DNA of 64,000 bases, from assembly GCA_022843265.1 (NCBI GenBank), contig JALHNZ010000007.1, forward strand, positions 41,612-105,611, given 5' to 3'. Positions 26,471 through 34,542 of the stretch are shown here, one piece after another (the first letter of the stretch is position 1; each line of letters opens with the position of its first letter). The translations under genes and the position numbers were made by a program. Origin of the DNA: Gemmatimonadaceae bacterium (GTDB taxonomy: Bacteria > Gemmatimonadota > Gemmatimonadetes > Gemmatimonadales > Gemmatimonadaceae). The notes below the pieces were generated by a model, which was given only the letters and a program-made list of their open reading frames with translations, did not search any database and was not told the DNA's origin.

Positions 26471-27173
26471 TGAACGCGACGAAATGATCGAGCGGGTTCG
26501 CAACACGCTCACACCGCTTCCCGATACGAATCCGCGTTCTGTGGCGCGCATTCTCGCCGCGGTGGCGCACGAATCAGCACCGCAGCCGGCGATTGTGCGC
26601 GCCACGTGGCTCGATCAGTTCCGGCATTGGCTGCGCACGCCCACGCTGTCGCTTGGTGGTGCGGGCGCACTCGCCGTTCTGGCGCTCACCGTTGGTTTTC
26701 TCGCGCGCGGCGGTGTGAATAGCGGGGAGACCGACTCGCCGGAGCTCATGGTACAGCGTTCGGATAACGCGCCGATGTTCAGCGCGGCGCCGTCGGGCGG
26801 AGCGGACCTGACCAGCGGTGATGCACTCGACACCATGTCTCCGATGGGGCTCGGGCTGCAACAGCCCGTGCTGCAGGCCATGACTGACGTGGGTGATGAA
26901 AACGCCCCGGTCTCCGTACGCTTTGTGTACGAAGGCAAAGCGGACCGCGTCTCACTGGTCGGGGACTTTAATGGGTGGACTATCGACAGCACGCCCATGC
27001 AGCGCGCCGGCACGCGCGACGTGTGGGTGGTGAGTTTCCCGGTCACACCGGGAAAGCACACGTATTCGTTCGTGATTGATGGCACGCGTTGGGTCGCGGA
27101 TCCAGGCGCGCCGGCTGCACCCGATTCCGATTTTGGCAAGCCTGGTTCCGTGATTCTGGTGAGCCCAAAATGA
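26460..27173 (+). CDS. Anti-sigma-like membrane protein with external CBM48-like domain
   Basis: A 237-residue protein with a GAGG ribosome site inside the sigma gene. The N-terminal 60 residues are cytoplasmic and helical (DERDEMIERVRNTLTPL), suited to contact the sigma factor. One membrane helix follows (about 64-85). After a low-complexity linker, residues about 150-237 form an E-set/CBM48-like glycogen-binding domain: VSLVGDFNGW, then GKHTYSFVIDGTRW. Such domains bind alpha-glucans in known enzymes; here the domain would face the periplasm. I see no zinc-binding anti-sigma motif, so the anti-sigma role is inferred from position and topology. Confidence 0.8.
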   Translation: MIGDERDEMIERVRNTLTPLPDTNPRSVARILAAVAHESAPQPAIVRATWLDQFRHWLRTPTLSLGGAGALAVLALTVGFLARGGVNSGETDSPELMVQRSDNAPMFSAAPSGGADLTSGDALDTMSPMGLGLQQPVLQAMTDVGDENAPVSVRFVYEGKADRVSLVGDFNGWTIDSTPMQRAGTRDVWVVSFPVTPGKHTYSFVIDGTRWVADPGAPAAPDSDFGKPGSVILVSPK

Positions 27174-27856
27174 GTCGTTCCTTCAAGGCGCTCCCGAATC
27201 GTGTTCTCGTGGGAGCACTGACGCTGGCGCTGGCCACTCCGCTCGCGGCCCATGCGCAGACATGCGCCGCGTCGTCGGAGCTCGACAACGTGGCCGACCC
27301 GCGCTCGCGCGCCGCACTGTTCGCGACGGTGTGCGAGGCTGACGAACGGGGCGTTCCGGTTGAACCCTTGAAAGAGAAAATTCGGGAAGGCCTGGCCAAG
27401 GAATCGTCGCCAGATCGGATTGCAACGGCCGTGCAACAGCTATACAAAAGACTCGAGGCGGCGCAGGTGGCCCTCGCGCCATCGAGCTCTCCGCGTGAGA
27501 TTTCGGCCGGCGCCGACGCGCTGCAGTCCGGCGCGTCTACCGCGTCGCTGAAGCAGCTTCGCCGAGCGTGGCCCGTGCAGTCGCTCGTCGTGCCGCTCGG
27601 CGTCGTTGCCGAAATGGTCGCGTTTGGCGTGCCGGCGGCACAGGCGTCAACGCGCGTGCGAGAACTCATGGAACGCGGTGCAACGAATGCGCAGCTGGTG
27701 GAACTCGGAGTCAACGTGCAACGCGACATTGCGGGCGGCCGTGCGCCGGGCAGTGCGTTCGATACGCGCTTCCGTGGCACCATGTCGTTGCTCGCGCGTG
27801 GACCGTCTTCCGCGTTCACGCCGCCTGGCGGCCTTCTCACGTATCGGCCGCGGTAG
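27170..27856 (+). CDS. Secreted helical protein of the ECF/CBM48 operon
   Basis: A 228-residue product from ATG 27170, overlapping the previous stop by 4 bases. It has a clear signal peptide (LVGALTLALATPLAAHAQ). The mature protein has a probable Cys pair near its start, then two similar helical units: EKIREGLAKESSPDRIATAV and, about 90 residues later, TRVRELMERGATNAQLVELG. No catalytic motif or family is recognised. Position between the CBM48 membrane protein and the CBM48 outer protein suggests a periplasmic partner. Confidence 0.75.
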   Translation: MSRSFKALPNRVLVGALTLALATPLAAHAQTCAASSELDNVADPRSRAALFATVCEADERGVPVEPLKEKIREGLAKESSPDRIATAVQQLYKRLEAAQVALAPSSSPREISAGADALQSGASTASLKQLRRAWPVQSLVVPLGVVAEMVAFGVPAAQASTRVRELMERGATNAQLVELGVNVQRDIAGGRAPGSAFDTRFRGTMSLLARGPSSAFTPPGGLLTYRPR

Positions 27857-29051
27857 TTCGTTCGTCGCCTTCGGTTGCGCAACGCTGTTGTCAGCTATCG
27901 CGCAACCCGTGTCGGCACAGTTGCTACACCACGATGTGCTCGTTGAACTCGCGTCGCTCAACGCGCGGCAGACCTCCGGCGTCAAAGCATCGGCCGCCAT
28001 GGCATCTGTTCTGGCGCGCGCCGCGTGGCCGTACGTGAGCGCCGAGGCGTACGCGGTACTCGTGAACGCATCCGCGCAAGACGAGGGCAACGCATCGGCT
28101 TCGCAGTTTGGCGCACGCTCTGAGCTGCAACTGCCGACCCTCAGCTTCGCGCCGCTGGAAATCGTTGGGTCACAGACACGCTTCGGCGCGCTCGAAAACG
28201 GGCGTGGATCGCAGACGACGCTCATTGGTCGACAACACATTCGGCGCGACAATGCCGGACTCTTTGTTGGCGGTGGGCGCGCTTCGGTGCGCCGTGAAAT
28301 CGAAAACGCACGCGCCTCAAATCTCGAAACCGGTGTGTGGGGCACGCGAAACAGTGTCACGGCCGGCGTAACAGTGCAGCGCACCCTCACGACCGACTGG
28401 CAGTTGATGGAAGCGGCCGGCTACTTCCTCACCACACCAGCTCGCGCCTATCAGGTGGACGACCTGAACTTTGAAGTGCGCGCACAACGCACGCGCGTTC
28501 ACGCCTACGTGTTGCAGTCGTGGCGACGAGGGGTTGGTGCCACGAGTGGCTCGAGCCGCGCCACAACCGGAGGCGCAACGTGGCATGTGTTTTCACACTG
28601 GTCACTCTCCGGGACACTCGGTTCGCAACAAGCCGACATTTTGCGCGGTTTGCCGGCGGCACAGATTCGCACGCTCTCGCTTCGCTGGCAGCTTGCACCG
28701 TGGCGCGCGCAGTATTCGGCACCCGTTCGTGATCGGGTACGCACTTCGCTCTCCGGCGGCGATGCGCTGGCGCGCGAGGCTGCGCTCGAACAAACGGAAA
28801 ACGGTAGTTATCTCGTGCTGCGCGTTGTCGCCGCAGCGGACGCGGTTGTTGAAGTCGCCGGTTCGTTCAACGAATGGCGGGCGTTACCGTTAGTGTACGA
28901 CGGCGCGCGTTTTACCGTGCGACTGCCGCTTGCGAGCGGTTCACATCGCTTCGCGCTGCGTGTGAATGGTGGGGACTGGCGCGCCGTTACGGGATTCGCC
29001 CGCGTAGATGATGGACTCGGCGGGGCAAACTCGCTGGTTGTTGTTCCCTGA
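27798..29051 (+). CDS. Outer-membrane-type protein ending in a CBM48-like domain
   Basis: I propose GTG 27798, giving 417 residues and a signal peptide that ends QPVSAQ, which makes a 59-base overlap with the previous gene; no strong ribosome site is seen, so the start is tentative. Residues about 45-320 are rich in amphipathic strands, as in an outer-membrane barrel (QTTLIGRQHIRRDNAGLFVG; TAGVTVQRTLTTDWQ). The last 85 residues form a second CBM48-like domain with VVEVAGSFNEW and SHRFALRVNGGDW. This repeats the domain found two genes upstream. The family is otherwise unrecognised. Confidence 0.75.
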   Translation: MDRLPRSRRLAAFSRIGRGSSFVAFGCATLLSAIAQPVSAQLLHHDVLVELASLNARQTSGVKASAAMASVLARAAWPYVSAEAYAVLVNASAQDEGNASASQFGARSELQLPTLSFAPLEIVGSQTRFGALENGRGSQTTLIGRQHIRRDNAGLFVGGGRASVRREIENARASNLETGVWGTRNSVTAGVTVQRTLTTDWQLMEAAGYFLTTPARAYQVDDLNFEVRAQRTRVHAYVLQSWRRGVGATSGSSRATTGGATWHVFSHWSLSGTLGSQQADILRGLPAAQIRTLSLRWQLAPWRAQYSAPVRDRVRTSLSGGDALAREAALEQTENGSYLVLRVVAAADAVVEVAGSFNEWRALPLVYDGARFTVRLPLASGSHRFALRVNGGDWRAVTGFARVDDGLGGANSLVVVP

Positions 29052-29063
29052 GCGCGACGGGCG

Positions 29064-29909
29064 CTATGCGAACGACGCCATCGCTTCACCCATGCGGACG
29101 GCACGTTCGGGTTTCCATCCGTCGCTGAACGTTGGAGTTGGCGCGGGAAACAACAGCACGACGGTCGAACCAAGCAGGAAGCGACCCATCTCATCGCCCT
29201 GTTGCAGACTCACGTCGCCTTGCGCGTAGTCCCACGTGCGAATCGCACCCGGGCGCGGCGGATTCACCACGCCATGCCACGTGGTCGCCATACTACCGAC
29301 GATCGTTGCGCCCACCAGCACCATGACAAAGGGCCCGCGTGCGCCGTCAAATACGCACACAACGCGCTCGTTGCGCGCGAACAGCGCGGGCACGCCCCGA
29401 GCCGTCACTGGATTCACGGAGAACAAGTCTCCCGGCACATGAATCATGCGCCTCAGAGTTCCCGCACACGGCATGTGAATGCGGTGATAGTCCTTCGGAC
29501 TCAGATAGATTGTCGCAAAGCTGCCGTTTTCGAACGCGCTGGCGAGCGCTGCGTCGCCACCAACGAGTGCGCGCGTTGAATACGAATGCCCCTTGGCCTG
29601 AAAGATCTGATCGCCCTCGATGGCACCGAACTGACTAATCGCGCCATCGACAGGGCAAATGAGATCGGTACCGGCCAGCGGCCGCACGCCATTACGCAGC
29701 GCTCGCGTGAAGAACGCATTGAATGTGGGATACTTCGTAATGTCTGGCTCTGCCGCTTCGCTCATATTCACGCCATACTGACCCACGAACCAGCGGATCA
29801 CGCGAGTAGTCAACGCACCGGCTTCTGCGCTCGCAAACTTCCCGGCTGCTGAGGTGAGGAGTTGCTTTGGCAGCACGTATTGTGCGAGCACGGCAGCGTT
29901 GAGTGACAT
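29064..29909 (-). CDS. psd: Phosphatidylserine decarboxylase proenzyme
   Basis: This 281-residue enzyme makes phosphatidylethanolamine from phosphatidylserine. The self-cleavage site is FLLGSTVVLLF, with S248 becoming the pyruvoyl group, which leaves a small alpha chain of 34 residues. Other family motifs are NAFFTRALRNGVRP, CPVDGAI, YLSPKDYHRIHMP and the His in TTWHGVVNPP. It follows the porin gene by 17 bp on the minus strand and is convergent with the ECF operon, only 12 bp between stops. Confidence 0.95.
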   Translation of the reverse strand: MSLNAAVLAQYVLPKQLLTSAAGKFASAEAGALTTRVIRWFVGQYGVNMSEAAEPDITKYPTFNAFFTRALRNGVRPLAGTDLICPVDGAISQFGAIEGDQIFQAKGHSYSTRALVGGDAALASAFENGSFATIYLSPKDYHRIHMPCAGTLRRMIHVPGDLFSVNPVTARGVPALFARNERVVCVFDGARGPFVMVLVGATIVGSMATTWHGVVNPPRPGAIRTWDYAQGDVSLQQGDEMGRFLLGSTVVLLFPAPTPTFSDGWKPERAVRMGEAMASFA

Positions 29910-29926
29910 GAAACGGAGCGCGAAAG

Positions 29927-31126
29927 CTAGAAGTTGAACTGCGCTTGCAGCCGCAGCAGCTGACCGTTTTGTTGGTTGACTGGCATTTGCAAATCTTCAA
30001 ATCGTCGGTCACCCGCATAATACGCGCCGACCAACTCAAATGACGGGCTGGGTTGCCATTCGATGCCGAGTTCGAAGTCTCGCACGGAATAGCTCCGCGC
30101 GTCGCGCTCGTGCTTCTTTCCACCGTCGTACACCTGGTAGCGTGCAAAGGGAAAGAGCACGTGCTCGTCCACCCGAAGCTGGTAGCTCAACGTCACAAAG
30201 CCACCCGACAGGGAACGCGTCTCAATGCTGTCAGTCGCAGGATTGAACTCGGGACCGCGCCCCGCGTTGTACTCCGCGAGAATACCAAAGGGACGCGGAT
30301 AGAGCACAAACGATCCAAGCACACGCTCATCTCGATAGTTCCAGTCCGACGTGCCCTTGACGCCAACGCTGCGCTGCTCCGACGTGACTACATATTTGCC
30401 CGAATAGGCGGCCACACCGGCTTCAATAATCTGCCCGCCGACGGCCATGGGATAGGAGAGTCTGCCGACCACATGCGGCTCGTTGTTTGCTTCCGGCCGA
30501 TTTGCCGTTTGCCCGTTGAACACACCGATCGCGAAGACGCCGTAGTCGCCGCTGCCTTTCAGTCCATCATTGACGAGTGACGCCAACCGCGTACGCGTTG
30601 CCTTGGGCGCCCACATGAAGAACGCGCCGATATCTCGTTCGTTCGACGCCGCACTGTTGGTCGGGTCCGCACGATCAAGTGGTAATCGATTCTGGCTGCT
30701 TTGCAGATTCTCAAAACTGTACGGCACTTTGCTCTGGCCGAGCCGCACGCGGAACTCATTGTCCCGGTCGAAGCCCACATCCACGTACCAGTCACGCATC
30801 TGGGCCACATTGCCCGTGCTACCCGCCGAGCTCGCAAAATCAGGCTGCAGGTAGATGAAAACGTTCTGATGTACCTGACCCTGGAAAATGATGCGCGCAC
30901 GTCGGATAAAGAATCCGCCCCCATCACCCCAGCTGCGATCACACTGCTCGCATTTCAGGTCGGGGTTCGTTTCCAGCAGCCGATTGTATCGGATTTGACC
31001 GTACCCGCGCACGCGGATGCGTTCGTACCATGGCCGCGACGCTGGCGCGGGAGTAGCTTGGGCGTGGGCCGCGAGAGGACAGATAACGAGCAGCGCGAGC
31101 AAAAGCGATTTCAGTAAAGAGCGCAT
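29927..31126 (-). CDS. Phosphate-selective porin O/P-like outer-membrane protein
   Basis: A 399-residue protein started at ATG 31126, with a signal peptide ending PLAAHAQ. The mature sequence has the porin O/P pattern: an early strand GYGQIRYNRLLE, a Cys pair in LKCEQCDRS, the RRARIIFQGQVHQN strand, RVRLGQSKVPYSFENLQSS, and alternating strands to a C-terminal Phe (LQAQFNF). This fits a 16-stranded barrel for anions or small solutes. It precedes psd by 17 bp and is divergent from an SDR gene. Confidence 0.88.
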   Translation of the reverse strand: MRSLLKSLLLALLVICPLAAHAQATPAPASRPWYERIRVRGYGQIRYNRLLETNPDLKCEQCDRSWGDGGGFFIRRARIIFQGQVHQNVFIYLQPDFASSAGSTGNVAQMRDWYVDVGFDRDNEFRVRLGQSKVPYSFENLQSSQNRLPLDRADPTNSAASNERDIGAFFMWAPKATRTRLASLVNDGLKGSGDYGVFAIGVFNGQTANRPEANNEPHVVGRLSYPMAVGGQIIEAGVAAYSGKYVVTSEQRSVGVKGTSDWNYRDERVLGSFVLYPRPFGILAEYNAGRGPEFNPATDSIETRSLSGGFVTLSYQLRVDEHVLFPFARYQVYDGGKKHERDARSYSVRDFELGIEWQPSPSFELVGAYYAGDRRFEDLQMPVNQQNGQLLRLQAQFNF

Positions 31127-31215
31127 AATCGGCGACGAGGGCATTCCTGCGGAGCAGCGAATCGAAGCCTGTATTCTACTCGTTGTTACACAATCTTTAC
31201 AAATGGGGCTTGACG

Positions 31216-32100
31216 ATGCGTTCACTGGTCCGTGCGCTCCTGCTCCTGACCGTCGCTGCAGGTATGGCCGCCACGCAGGGAGCTCCCATGCGTCTCACAG
31301 GCAAGACAGCTCTTGTGACTGGCTCCACCGACGGCCTGGGCCGTGAAGTGGCCAAGTCGCTCGCCGCGGCCGGAGCCCACGTGATCGTGCACGGGCGAAA
31401 CGCCGAGCGCGGCCTCGAGGTCGTCGCCGAGATTGCGGCGTCCGGGGCTGGGTCTGCGCGATTCATCGCGGCGGACTTTGTATCACTGGCCAGCGTGCAC
31501 GCCTTTGCCGATTCAGTGGCACGTCTGTATCCCAAGCTCGACCTGCTCATCAACAACGCGGGCATTGGCCTTTCGGCGAGCGAGCCGCGCCGTACCAGCA
31601 CCGATGGTCACGAGCTGCATTTTGCGGTGAACTATCTCGCCGGATGGGTCCTGGTGCACAAACTTCGCGGCGCGCTCGTGGCCGCGGCGCCATCTCGCGT
31701 TATCAACGTCGCATCAATAGCCGCCGCGCCGATTGACTGGAATGACGTGATGCTTGAGCAGCCAGGTGCTGTGCGACGTGCGTATGGACAGAGCAAACTT
31801 GCGCAGATCACGATGACCGTTGAGTTGGCGCCGGAGTTTGCGCAGCAAGGCGTGACCATGGTATCGCTTCACCCCGCCACGTTGATGAACACCAACATGG
31901 TCACCACGCTCGGCGTTCCGGCGCGCACGACGGTGGAAGAAGGGCGCAACGCCGTCATGAATCTCGTCACGTCGGCAACGCTGAACGCCGGCGCGTTTTA
32001 CAACGGGCTGAATGTCGGAACACCCAACGCACAGGCACGCGATACCAACGCGCGGGCGAAACTACGATCGCTGAGCACGCGGCTGACGCAGATACCCTGA
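31216..32100 (+). CDS. Short-chain dehydrogenase/reductase
   Basis: A Rossmann-fold oxidoreductase with TGSTDGLG for NAD(P), NNAG, Ser in INVASIAA and the catalytic YGQSK. Two starts are possible. ATG 31216 gives 294 residues with a hydrophobic, signal-like leader (LVRALLLLTVAAGMAAT). ATG 31288 gives 270 residues, begins at MRLTGKTALVTG, and has a strong AGGGAG site 5 bases upstream. Known SDRs work in the cytoplasm, which favours 31288, but the leader in frame is too good to ignore. It resembles retinol-dehydrogenase-type SDRs. Substrate unknown. Confidence 0.88.
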   Translation: MRSLVRALLLLTVAAGMAATQGAPMRLTGKTALVTGSTDGLGREVAKSLAAAGAHVIVHGRNAERGLEVVAEIAASGAGSARFIAADFVSLASVHAFADSVARLYPKLDLLINNAGIGLSASEPRRTSTDGHELHFAVNYLAGWVLVHKLRGALVAAAPSRVINVASIAAAPIDWNDVMLEQPGAVRRAYGQSKLAQITMTVELAPEFAQQGVTMVSLHPATLMNTNMVTTLGVPARTTVEEGRNAVMNLVTSATLNAGAFYNGLNVGTPNAQARDTNARAKLRSLSTRLTQIP

Positions 32101-32111
32101 TTCGTTCGTTG

Positions 32112-33308
32112 TCATTGCGGATACGGAATGCGCTGTAGCCAGAGCAGATCGTCATCATCGGTGCGCGCCAGATAGATTGACTTCGCACCGAATGCCACCA
32201 GTCGAGTGCGTTTTGGCAGCGAGCGACGTTCCACGACGCGTCCCCCCGCGTCGAAGATATCGTACACGGGAATTGAATCGTTATGCGCCCGTGTTCGCTG
32301 CACCCAGACCCTACCGTCGGGCGCGATGTGTGCGCCATTCTGATGCAGAAAGGGCGGCTTCTCCGCCGGCCATTTCATGTCCGGGTTCATGAGTGCATCC
32401 AGCTCTGAGTTCGAGAGCGTTTGCGCACGTGCTCTTGGTGCAGCCGCTGTTGTTGACGGAGGCGGCGCTCCGACCGGCGCGCTCGTGATAATGCGACCGG
32501 GTCGAATCTGTGAACGAATAAACGCCTGACGTTCGGCGTCCGTGATTTTTATGCGTGGTGCCGATGCAACTGGTCCGCGCGTGACCACGCCGCTGGTGGC
32601 GATCCACTCGACGCGATACGGCGCAGCGCGCACCACTGCGATACGCCCATCGTTCGCAAGCAGGGCAATGTCATGAGCCGCGAACGGGAGGTTCGTCGAC
32701 ATTTGCAGCATTCCATTGGGAAGTGAGCGCGCGACCGACATCTCGTCTTTCGGCCATGCCAGATTGGCCACGGTATCTACGCGCTTTGTGCGCCGATCGT
32801 ATCGCATGACGTCCACGACGCCTGACGTACCCGCCTCGGGATTTGCGTTGCGTCGCTCGTTGATAGTCAACATGCGACCGCTTCTATCGACGCCGGTTAA
32901 GCCATCGGTGAGGAATGCAGGAAACTGGTTGAATGGAATCGTGCGCCCCGGCGTCCCGTCGGGAAGAATCACGAAGTATCGGTCAGTGCTCGGATCGATC
33001 ATCCATGTTGTATCGCCAGGCAGCGCGAAGAGCGTTGAAGGCATTGACCACTCGGCGGGGCCTGCGCCCTGCCTTCCGATCGGCCGCGCAACGCCACGAG
33101 CCAGATCAATCAGCTGCAACGTGTTCTCGCGCGAGTCGGCCACAATGATTCGACCATCGCGCAACTCACGCACACTGGAAATCCGCGTGAACGGTTCGCG
33201 GAACTCAACCGAAGGCGGCGCCACGGCGCGCGTTGGCTGCGCTGCGACATTCAACGTAACGGCAAACGACGCACATACGCCGACGCACCACAGATGGCTT
33301 CGTGTCAT
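32112..33308 (-). CDS. Secreted six-bladed beta-propeller protein
   Basis: A 398-residue protein from ATG 33308 with a GGAG site 7 bases upstream and a signal peptide ending NVAAQ. NHL-type blades are visible: RELRDGRIIVADSRENTLQL, WMIDPSTDRYFVI, and GAHIAPDGRVWVQRTRAHN. A Pro/Ala-rich insertion lies near 265-285. Such propellers in this type of genome are secreted proteins of unclear substrate. It is the last gene of a minus-strand operon after the M50 protease (25 bp gap). Confidence 0.82.
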   Translation of the reverse strand: MTRSHLWCVGVCASFAVTLNVAAQPTRAVAPPSVEFREPFTRISSVRELRDGRIIVADSRENTLQLIDLARGVARPIGRQGAGPAEWSMPSTLFALPGDTTWMIDPSTDRYFVILPDGTPGRTIPFNQFPAFLTDGLTGVDRSGRMLTINERRNANPEAGTSGVVDVMRYDRRTKRVDTVANLAWPKDEMSVARSLPNGMLQMSTNLPFAAHDIALLANDGRIAVVRAAPYRVEWIATSGVVTRGPVASAPRIKITDAERQAFIRSQIRPGRIITSAPVGAPPPSTTAAAPRARAQTLSNSELDALMNPDMKWPAEKPPFLHQNGAHIAPDGRVWVQRTRAHNDSIPVYDIFDAGGRVVERRSLPKRTRLVAFGAKSIYLARTDDDDLLWLQRIPYPQ

Positions 33309-33333
33309 GACTCGCTCCGGAAGATCGAGGTTG

Positions 33334-34500
33334 TCAGAGATGTTGCTGCAGCTCACGCAGTCGCGCAAGCGACCACTGCGATGCACCGGATGCTCGCGCC
33401 GCCGATGATTCAATGAGGGCCTGCGACTTTTGAATCTGCTCGGTGGCGAGCGTGCGATCGTTCGCGGCGAGTGCAACGGCAGCTGTCGTGCGCAACCGTT
33501 CTGATTCAGTGACAAACTGTTCGCGGGCCTTGAACGGCATCAGCAGATCACGCGCCAGCTCGGCATTGTTCTCGAAGAACGCCACAGCAAATGCGTGCTC
33601 GTAGATGAGTGCCACTTCAACATGAAACGGACGTCCACGACTCAGGTCCACCGCGCGACTGAGTTGCACGATCGCCTCCGCTGGCCGGTCTTGCGTTACC
33701 AGCCACAGATACGCCTGCAAGCGGCCAAACATTTCCTGCATTGATCCATCGGCCGGGTCCAACGTCTGTGCAAGCAGCGTAGGTGACTGCGACTCAACAG
33801 GGAGTCCCGCGCGGTCTTGCACCATGAGTGTGAGCTGGGCCGCATCGCGACGTGCTTCCGCGCCACCGCGCCGCAGTTGCAAATAGCGCTTGCCATCGGT
33901 GACAAAACTTCCGTTGCGCATCGGGATTAACGTGGCCGCGCCGAGCAGCAGCGAAACGGCCCCGAGCAGCGTGAGCGGCGAGGTCCACCAGCCCTGCGGA
34001 AGCACGAAGGCAGCAGCAATCGACATCCCGCAGAAGACGACACTGGCGATGGGTCCGCCCAAGACCATCCAGATCATGCGGCGAACGAGATCGTGTTCGC
34101 CAACAGGAAAACACCCAGCCACGCCTCCCGCAAGCTCAAGATTTCGATTGAACTTGAGCGACACACGATCCGTCGTCGCATCACGTTCGACCGCTAACGG
34201 ACCGACCACCAGCATCTGAAACCGGAACTGCTGGATTCGACCGCCGATCAGGTGCCCGAGTTCGTGCACCAGCACGATGACAAACAGGGAAACAATCCCA
34301 GCGGGCAACTGCACCCAGCCGGAGGGAAGCTCGGTGAGTGTCGCGTCAATGAAACCGCGCGGGAGCTGGCTCGCTGCGACGATGAACGCGAGCCCGATGC
34401 CTGCGCCAACCGCACCGCCAACAAGAGCGGCGCGCACGGCGCTATCCGGTGCGGGCGGGGGCGCGGCGTTGCGTGGCGGAGGCGGGAGCAACATGTCCAT
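33334..34500 (-). CDS. M50-family membrane metalloprotease with TPR-like tail
   Basis: A 388-residue integral membrane protein. The zinc motif is HELGH (H79, E80, H83) in a membrane helix, and the second motif is FVTDGKRYLQL with the metal-binding Asp, as in site-2-type proteases. A Pro-rich N-terminus precedes the first helix. The last 160 residues are soluble, helical and repeat-like (ARDLLMPFKAREQFVTESER). No ribosome site is obvious at ATG 34500. It sits between the GH9 and propeller genes. Site-2 proteases usually cleave membrane regulators; the target here is unknown. Confidence 0.85.
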   Translation of the reverse strand: MDMLLPPPPRNAAPPPAPDSAVRAALVGGAVGAGIGLAFIVAASQLPRGFIDATLTELPSGWVQLPAGIVSLFVIVLVHELGHLIGGRIQQFRFQMLVVGPLAVERDATTDRVSLKFNRNLELAGGVAGCFPVGEHDLVRRMIWMVLGGPIASVVFCGMSIAAAFVLPQGWWTSPLTLLGAVSLLLGAATLIPMRNGSFVTDGKRYLQLRRGGAEARRDAAQLTLMVQDRAGLPVESQSPTLLAQTLDPADGSMQEMFGRLQAYLWLVTQDRPAEAIVQLSRAVDLSRGRPFHVEVALIYEHAFAVAFFENNAELARDLLMPFKAREQFVTESERLRTTAAVALAANDRTLATEQIQKSQALIESSAARASGASQWSLARLRELQQHL

Positions 34501-34542
34501 ACGGCATCAAAACGAACCAGCGAAACGTTCAGTTTCGACGCC

